Below, in pieces: positions 56,297-64,000 of a stretch of DNA of 64,000 bases; the first letter of the stretch is position 1; each line of letters begins with the position of its first letter. The position numbers were made by a program, and so were the translations under genes. Source of the DNA: Phialocephala subalpina (lineage: Eukaryota; Ascomycota; Leotiomycetes; Helotiales; Mollisiaceae); contig FJOG01000003.1 in NCBI GenBank assembly GCA_900073065.1, positions 2,468,632 to 2,532,631 of the forward strand, read 5' to 3'. A model generated the notes under the pieces. It saw only the letters and a program-made list of their open reading frames with translations. It did no database searches and had not been told where the DNA came from.

Positions 56297-59200
56297 ATGG
56301 TGAGGTTACGAGAAATCCCACGAACGGCAACGTTTGCCTTCTCGCCTGGTTCAGGTCTACCACTGGTGGTTACCGGAACTCGAGCCGGGGCAGTTGACGC
56401 AGACTTCTCGGACGAGACCAAGTTGGAGCTTTGGGATTTAAAGCTTGACGACCTTGAACAAGGCGTGGAGCTTCAACCCATTGCTAGTATTAGTACAGAC
56501 TCAAGGTGTGCATCTGCCATGCTTCACTATTGAAGCCCCACAGCTGATCTCTCTTCTCAGATTCCACGACATTGCATGGGCGCCTGCGAATGCGGATCAT
56601 CCCCGAGGCATAATTGCTGGAGCTTTGGAGAATGGATCATTAGACTTGTGGGATGCGGAAAAACTTATCAATGGAGATGGAGATGCTTTCATATCACGGA
56701 CGACAAAACATACTGGAGCTATCAAGTCACTTCAATTCAATCCACTGAAGCCTCAAATCCTGGCTACGGCTGGCGCAAAAGGGGAGCTGTTCATCTACGA
56801 TATCAACGACATTGGAAATCCTTTCAGGCTGGGTACGGCAGCTGCACGATCTGACGACCTTGAATGTGTAGCATGGAACAGGAAGGTTCCTCACATTTTG
56901 GCGACAGGTGGTAGTGGGGGGTTTGTTACTGTTTGGGACCTCAAAACTAAGAAGGCATCCCTCACTTTGAACAACAATCGAAAGGCTGTTGGGGCAATTG
57001 CCTGGGATCCTAATAATGCTACGAAGCTATTGACAGCTACGCCTGACGATTCGACACCTGTCATTCTTCTATGGGATCTGCGAAACTCGAACGCTCCAGA
57101 ACGAACTCTGCAAGGCCACGATCAAGGCATCCTCTCCCTTTCATGGTGTCAGCAAGACAGCGACCTTTTGTTATCGTGTGGAAAGGACAATAGGACCCTC
57201 GTCTGGAACCCACAAACGGGAGAGAAACTAGGAGAGTTTCCAGAGGTCACCAATTGGACATTCCAGACTAGGTTTAATCCTCACAACCCCGCACTCTCTG
57301 CTACGGCCTCGTTCGATGGCAAGATTTCCATTCAAACACTACAAAATACGAATCCTGCCGCTACGCAGACTCCTGTCCAAGGCCCAGTCGACGGCGAGGA
57401 TTTCTTCACGAAAGCGCAGACCCAGCCACAAGGTGCCTCATTCTCGTTGAAGAAGACTCCGAAGTGGTTAGAGCGACCTGTAGGCGCTTCATTCGGATTT
57501 GGTGGCAAGTTGGTAAGCTTTGGCCTACTACCTACAGCAGCAGGACAGCACCGGTCATCCAAGATCCGAATCTCGAATTTCTCGGTTGACTCTGACGTTG
57601 GTTCCGCCACGGAGTCGTTTGAGAAGGCACTTCAGGCTGGTGATATCAACAGCATTTGTGAGACTCATATCTCACAAGCCAAGACCGAGGAAGAGAAGGC
57701 CGACTGGAAGGTCATTCAGACATTAATCACTGACAATCCTCGGAAAGGAGCTACTGAGTACTTGGGTTTCACGGACGAGGTTGACGAGGTCACCAATGGT
57801 GTCAAGGATCTTGATCTGGATGAATCAAAGGACGAAGATGTCACGGAAGAAACGAACGGATCGACAAAGAAGAACAGCAGGCTCTCGACCCTTTTTGCTG
57901 ACGGTGCCGATGGAGAGGACTTCCTATCCAGCCTTGCAGCCACGAAAGGTGCCAAGACCGATAACCCTTTCCATTTGTTTGATGATGCAGACTCTGCCTC
58001 CGAAAAGCAAATCACGAAGGCATTGATGCTGGGTCAATTTGAGGAGGCTATGACGATTTGCCTCAAAGAAGACCGCATGGCTGATGCTCTCATTATTGCC
58101 AACTGTGGAAGTGCCCAGTTGTTTGAGAAGGCGCAATCCGCGTATTTGTCTCGCAAAATAGAGGGCCCAAATTATCTCCGACTCCTGGCTTCCGTGATTG
58201 GGAAGAATCTCTGGGATGTAGTTTACAATGCGGATCTTTCGAACTGGAAGGAGACAATGGCTACCCTATGCAGCTACGCGGATCCAGACGAGTTCCCAGA
58301 TCTCTGCGAGGCCTTGGGAGACCGAATCATGGAGACTGGCTCTTTGAAGGATGCCTCCTTTTGCTACCTGGTGGGATCGAAGCTCGAGAAGGTCATTACT
58401 ATCTGGATCACGGAACTCAATGAAGCAGAGAAGGCCGGTATTGAGGATCCGAGTGGCGATTCGTCTTTCTCTGTTCACGCACGTACTCTGCAAAACTTCA
58501 TCGAGAAGGTCACTGTTTTCCGGGACGTAACCAAATTCCAGGACACGGAACAGAGTTTGACTTCGGACTGGAAGCTTGCGCCATTGTATGAAAAGTATAC
58601 GGAGTATGCGGATATCGTTGCAGCTCATGGTCATCTTTCTGTTGCTGAGAGATACCTTGATCTTCTACCAACGAAGTATCCGGCAGCAGAGGTTGCACGG
58701 AACCGTGTTAAGCTTGCTTCAAGAAAAGCTGCCCCAGTCGCTCAACAAGCATCTACCACTAGGACTGCGTCACGCAATCAACCCGTGCATGGCTACCAAC
58801 CGCTTGTTACTCCGGCTACTGCTCCATCACGAACAGCTGCCAGTACCTATGCGCCACCAGGCGTGACTCCAGCACCCGTGCAAACTCCTGTGTCAAATCC
58901 CTATGCACCCCCGAGCAATCCTTATGCTCCTCAAGGCTATCAGCAGCAACAACAACAGCAAGGCTACGGAGGATATGGGCAACCCACACCTGGATACAAC
59001 CAACAACCTTCGTCTTTCGTTCCTCCCCCACCAAGAAATACTACACCATCTATAGCACCACCATCTCGAGCGAAGAACATGGAGCAGTGGAATGATACGC
59101 CTATGGTGACGAAGGTAGCTCCTGCCAAGCGAACCTCTTCAGTCCCCCCTATCACGTCCCCGTTCCCAAACCAACAAAATCTTTCCATGCCGCCACCAGC

Positions 59201-60153
59201 TCTGCCATATGGTGCCAGAGCTACACCAACACCACCGCCCCCACCACCAAAGGGTCCCGCCCATCAGCGAGTAACATCTCCTCTTGCTAGCGCCCCTCCG
59301 CGACCATCTTCAGCAGCAAACCAATACGCTCCTCAGCCAGGTTCCCCAGCAGCTTCATATGGTCACCCTGTCCCGCCTCCAACAATTCCTCGTGGTCAAT
59401 CACCTTACAATCCTCCTCCAGGAGCACCGCCCTCGAACAGATACGCTCCGTCACCAGCGTCGCAGCAGTACTCTCAGCCACAAGCCCAGCTAGGCCACAT
59501 TGCCCCGCCTCCAACTGGGAACAGACCACCGCCCCCTTCCAATCCATACGCTCCTCAGCCTAGTGCAACCCAAAACTCATATGCACCAACTCAATCTCCA
59601 TACCAGACTAACACGCCACCACCATCATTCCAATCAGGACCTCCTCCAATGTCCCAAGGACCGCCTCAAGGACCACCTCAAGGGTCTCGTCCACCTACAG
59701 GTCCACCACCACGATCCACGCCTCCTGCTGCAGCCGCTGCTCCCCCGAGAGCAAAGTACCCAGCTGGTGACCGATCTCACATCCCAGGAAATGCTCAGAG
59801 AATGGTCGATATCTTCACTAATGACATGCAGCGAGTAGCTTCAAAGGCACCTGTCTCGTTTGCTGCGCAAGTCAAGGACACTCAGAAGCGATTGAGCATC
59901 CTGTTCGATCACTTGAACAACGAGGAGCTTGTCAAGCCGGATACAATCGGAAGTTTGAGTGAGCTTGCAGAAGCGCTTGCATCGAAGAACTACGACGTAG
60001 CTGCAAGACTGCAAGTGGATATCCAACGTGAGAAGACTGAAGAGTGCGGTAACTGGATGGTAAGCTTGAAAAAATTCCGAATATCTATACATAACTAATG
60101 TTTCCAAGGTCGGTGTGAAGCGATTGATTAGCATGAGCAAAGTTACTCCTTAG
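56297..60153 (+). CDS. SEC31: COPII outer-coat protein Sec31
   Basis: Three exons (56297-56505, 56561-60059, 60109-60153) encode 1250 residues, a normal length. The N terminus ([18 protein letters not shown]) starts a seven-bladed WD beta-propeller (about 1-375) with repeats such as [44 protein letters not shown] and [17 protein letters not shown]. An alpha-solenoid domain follows (about 390-760, [32 protein letters not shown]). A Pro/Gln-rich linker (about 800-1140), with many PPP and YAP words, recruits Sec23. The C-terminal helical ACE-like domain ends [14 protein letters not shown]. Sec31 pairs with Sec13 to form the cage of ER-to-Golgi vesicles. The last intron (60060-60108) is needed to reach the typical end. 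Confidence 0.96.
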
Positions 60154-60862
60154 ATGGGAATTGGGTTGGAACGGCATCGACAGGGGTCGAGAGGTATTTG
60201 AGTGTAAAATAAAGAACAAAACATTGCTAAAGCATGTCATTGAAGCTGACACTCACGCCCTGTATGATGACTTGTGATATCCACTCGATGGTGACTCAAA
60301 AGCCCCAACTGCTGGGAGAATGTGACACGGCAGATCAAGGAACAAAATGCGCGAAACGCAGTAAATACATGCTGTGACCCAAACCACCATTGAGCTTTCT
60401 CTCATCTCACAATAATTCTAGAAGCTAAAGGTAAACAACCTTTATATCTTCTTGTGAGCATACCTCGAGCAGGATAAGCATGAGCATGACTCCAAAACTT
60501 CTAGATGCTTTCTTCGGGTAATGCCGACCTTTTTCCCGCGGAGATCTGGCACGTGAGAGACTATCGATTATCCAATGACGTTGCTGTGGTTGCGAGATCG
60601 GATCTTAGCCTTTCCCCATATCGAAAATTTCAAGCGAAGTGAACCCATGCAGACGGGTCGCCTCTAAACCCAGGCAAGCTGCTTTTTCCTCCTGCTCCCC
60701 TCAATTCAAAATTCGAGTCATAGCCAAAACTCGAAACCGATCAACTTTGCTGTCTGCTAAGGTACAAATACCTGCCCTTCCTCTTGCTTTTTCCACTCCT
60801 TCAATCATCCTCAAAAACTTTTCCCTCTGACAAACACCAGTCCAGAACATACCTCTTTCACA
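60154..60862. other. Intergenic, no gene seen
   Basis: 3' flank of SEC31 and upstream of the homocitrate synthase gene. A TATA-like or pyrimidine-rich leader ends shortly before the start (CTCTTTCACAATG). Confidence 0.5.
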
Positions 60863-62709
<1,847 letters not shown>

Positions 62710-62891
62710 ATACCAATACTTCAGGGCGGGTCTGGATACAAAATTTCTTTGCGTGTGTGGGAGGAGCATCTTTGGGGTTATGAAGTTAACTGATTTGACT
62801 ATCACAAAAGTCTAAAAGCTGCATCTCACTGCTAGATCCAAATGGGGGTTGTGGATGGCGTTCTTTCTGATTTCTAACTGCGCGCTGTGTA

Positions 62892-63187
62892 TGATCACGG
62901 CCGATGGGAACTTGGAACAATAAAAATCAAGACATTTCAAGCCATGCGTTGAATTTTCATGTTGCGTGAATTTGTTCAATATCAATGTCCAAGGAGTCTG
63001 GGGACAGTCGAAAGTAAACATTTTTGTCGTTGATCACGATGGAATGATGAGAACTTGGAAGCCATAAAATTCAAGACATTTCAAACCATGCGTTGATTTT
63101 TCTGTAAATACGGTGAATCGTTCCACTTATGTTCAGATACCAATGTCCCAGAAGTCTAGGGGCATTCGGGAGTCACCATCTTGTCGA
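62892..63187. repeat. Diverged tandem duplication, two units of about 140-155 bp
   Basis: Unit A (62892-63030) and unit B (63031-63187) share in the same order TGATCACG, GAACTTGGAA, AAGACATTTCAA-CCATGCGTTGA, and CAATGTCC followed by AGTCT-GGGG, ending CAT..TTGTCG. The units differ by several substitutions and small indels. It lies between the homocitrate synthase gene and a HET-like relic. Confidence 0.65.
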
Positions 63188-63410
63188 TAGAAAAGGTTCG
63201 GCGGATAGGTGTCTACTTCAGCTCCACGTCAAGAGGGTGGGCCTTTCGCGTCACCTTTCTCGTTGCTCCAAATCCACCATTTTTGAGTCCGGAATTCCTT
63301 GGAGTGCTGCCACCAAAGGCCATTCTCTCGAACCCGTTCTTCGGTATAGATTAAGATCTAAGGCGGATTGCGTTTGTTGATGAAGTGATGCCATTTGTCG
63401 AACAGAGTCT

Positions 63411-63734
63411 GTGGTGTTTCTTGATTGTTCGGTGGTGAGAATGCAGAGGGATATGATCTTGCTTGAGTTGTCGACCGAAGTGTTTTCCCACCGCCGGGGC
63501 TCATCTTGGCACCTTCTGAGGCTCACCCGCAACTATAAGGCGACGAATCCAAGAGACTGGGTCTTTGCGTTGATCAATCTAGCATCAGATACCACCGAGC
63601 TGGACGGGATTGAGACTTTTATTAATTATGATAAAGATGAGATGGGCCTTTTCAAGTCATCGACGAAGTATTTCTTGAGTGTTCACAGTCTTCCATTAGT
63701 CTGCGTTCGAGTTCTTAGATGCGTTTTCTGGTGA
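63411..63734 (+). pseudogene. Relic of a HET (heterokaryon incompatibility) domain protein
   Basis: The reading frame encodes LLRLTRNYKATNPRDWVFALINLASDTTELDGIETFINYDKDE, then a helix ending KSSTKYFL. This matches the well-known region just after the HET domain in fungal HET proteins (typically RxxxATDPRDKVYALLGLASD). The HET domain itself and its start are not visible upstream, and the frame ends 324 nt after the first ATG, so it is probably a fragment. HET proteins trigger cell death in incompatible fusions, and decayed copies are common. It could also be a fragment with undetected exons upstream. Confidence 0.6.
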
Positions 63735-64000
63735 TATTCGACCTACCCTTTTTCATGCTAGACCCAATTTCTCCCAAATTCGGCAAGAGCGCACCGCGCA
63801 CCTAATCATTCTCACCAAATGCATGATATCTCTAGCCCGCGGTCTAACAGAGATAATAACTATTGGCCCATAGGTATACTCGGCCGGGAGAGAGAGAAAG
63901 ACGTAGATAGAGGAGAGGAGAAGGACTAAAATATAATGAATATTTGTGTTTTTATACAGAGACTATGTAAGCAATGCTTGCCCTCGCGTTGGAGAAACTT
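63735..64000. other. Window end, no gene seen
   Basis: Purine-rich GAGAGA stretch near 63880-63930, otherwise nothing recognisable before the window ends. Confidence 0.4.

Overview
The window is nuclear DNA of a filamentous ascomycete (Pezizomycotina). The evidence is many spliceosomal introns of about 45-170 bp with GT..AG ends and CTAAC/CTGAY-like branch sites, genes on both strands without operons, and typical fungal genes: Sec31, homocitrate synthase, Cox11, Cox12, Sde2, Gep3/Mtg3, a Hul4-type HECT ligase and a fungal RasGEF. A class such as Leotiomycetes is possible, but I cannot prove it from sequence alone. I assigned exons by hand from splice motifs, reading frame and remembered family consensus. 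For every gene called intact, the summed exon lengths are divisible by three.

Layout. 0-3.7 kb: NFU1 and a HIT zinc-finger protein in divergent orientation, then an unrecognised gene. 3.6-6.7 kb: a 3-kb stretch with no supportable gene. 6.7-10 kb: a RasGEF with an N-terminal degenerate Ras-like domain. 10.6-13.7 kb: Gep3/Mtg3 and mitoribosomal mL61, head to head. 13.9-17.7 kb: HECT E3 ligase. 18.3-19.4 kb: ribosomal eL15. 20-26.5 kb: a small cupin, a decayed phytanoyl-CoA-dioxygenase-like gene, a degenerate minisatellite, COX11 and an F-box-like protein. 26.9-30.8 kb: a tricalbin/Mug190-like SMP-C2 gene with several lesions. 31.6-38 kb: GlcNAc-6-P deacetylase, an unrecognised membrane protein, a MITE-like element and an amino-acid permease. 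38.4-41.8 kb: a broken small fungal gene and a DNA polymerase iota-like gene. 43-48.5 kb: a nuclear low-complexity protein and a polyol (arabinitol-type) dehydrogenase with 14 exons. 49.7-56 kb: ribosomal eS10, Sde2, an M20 amidohydrolase, Cox12, an MLRQ/B12D subunit and an RRM protein. 56.3-62.7 kb: Sec31 and homocitrate synthase. 62.9-63.7 kb: a diverged tandem duplication and a HET-like relic.

Most genes are housekeeping. Mitochondrial biogenesis is over-represented (NFU1, Gep3, mL61, Cox11, Cox12, MLRQ). Two mitochondrial pairs are divergent and share short promoters: Gep3/mL61, both for the mitochondrial ribosome, and Cox12/MLRQ, both for respiration. I found no biosynthetic cluster, CRISPR array or complete transposon. 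The notable features are decayed genes (SMP-C2 protein, PhyH-like, a small fungal family, HET relic), short repeat structures (MITE-like element, minisatellite, tandem duplication) and unusual gene architecture: start codons split by introns in both ribosomal-protein genes, micro-exons of 12-25 nt, introns whose length is a multiple of three, and a NAGNAG acceptor.
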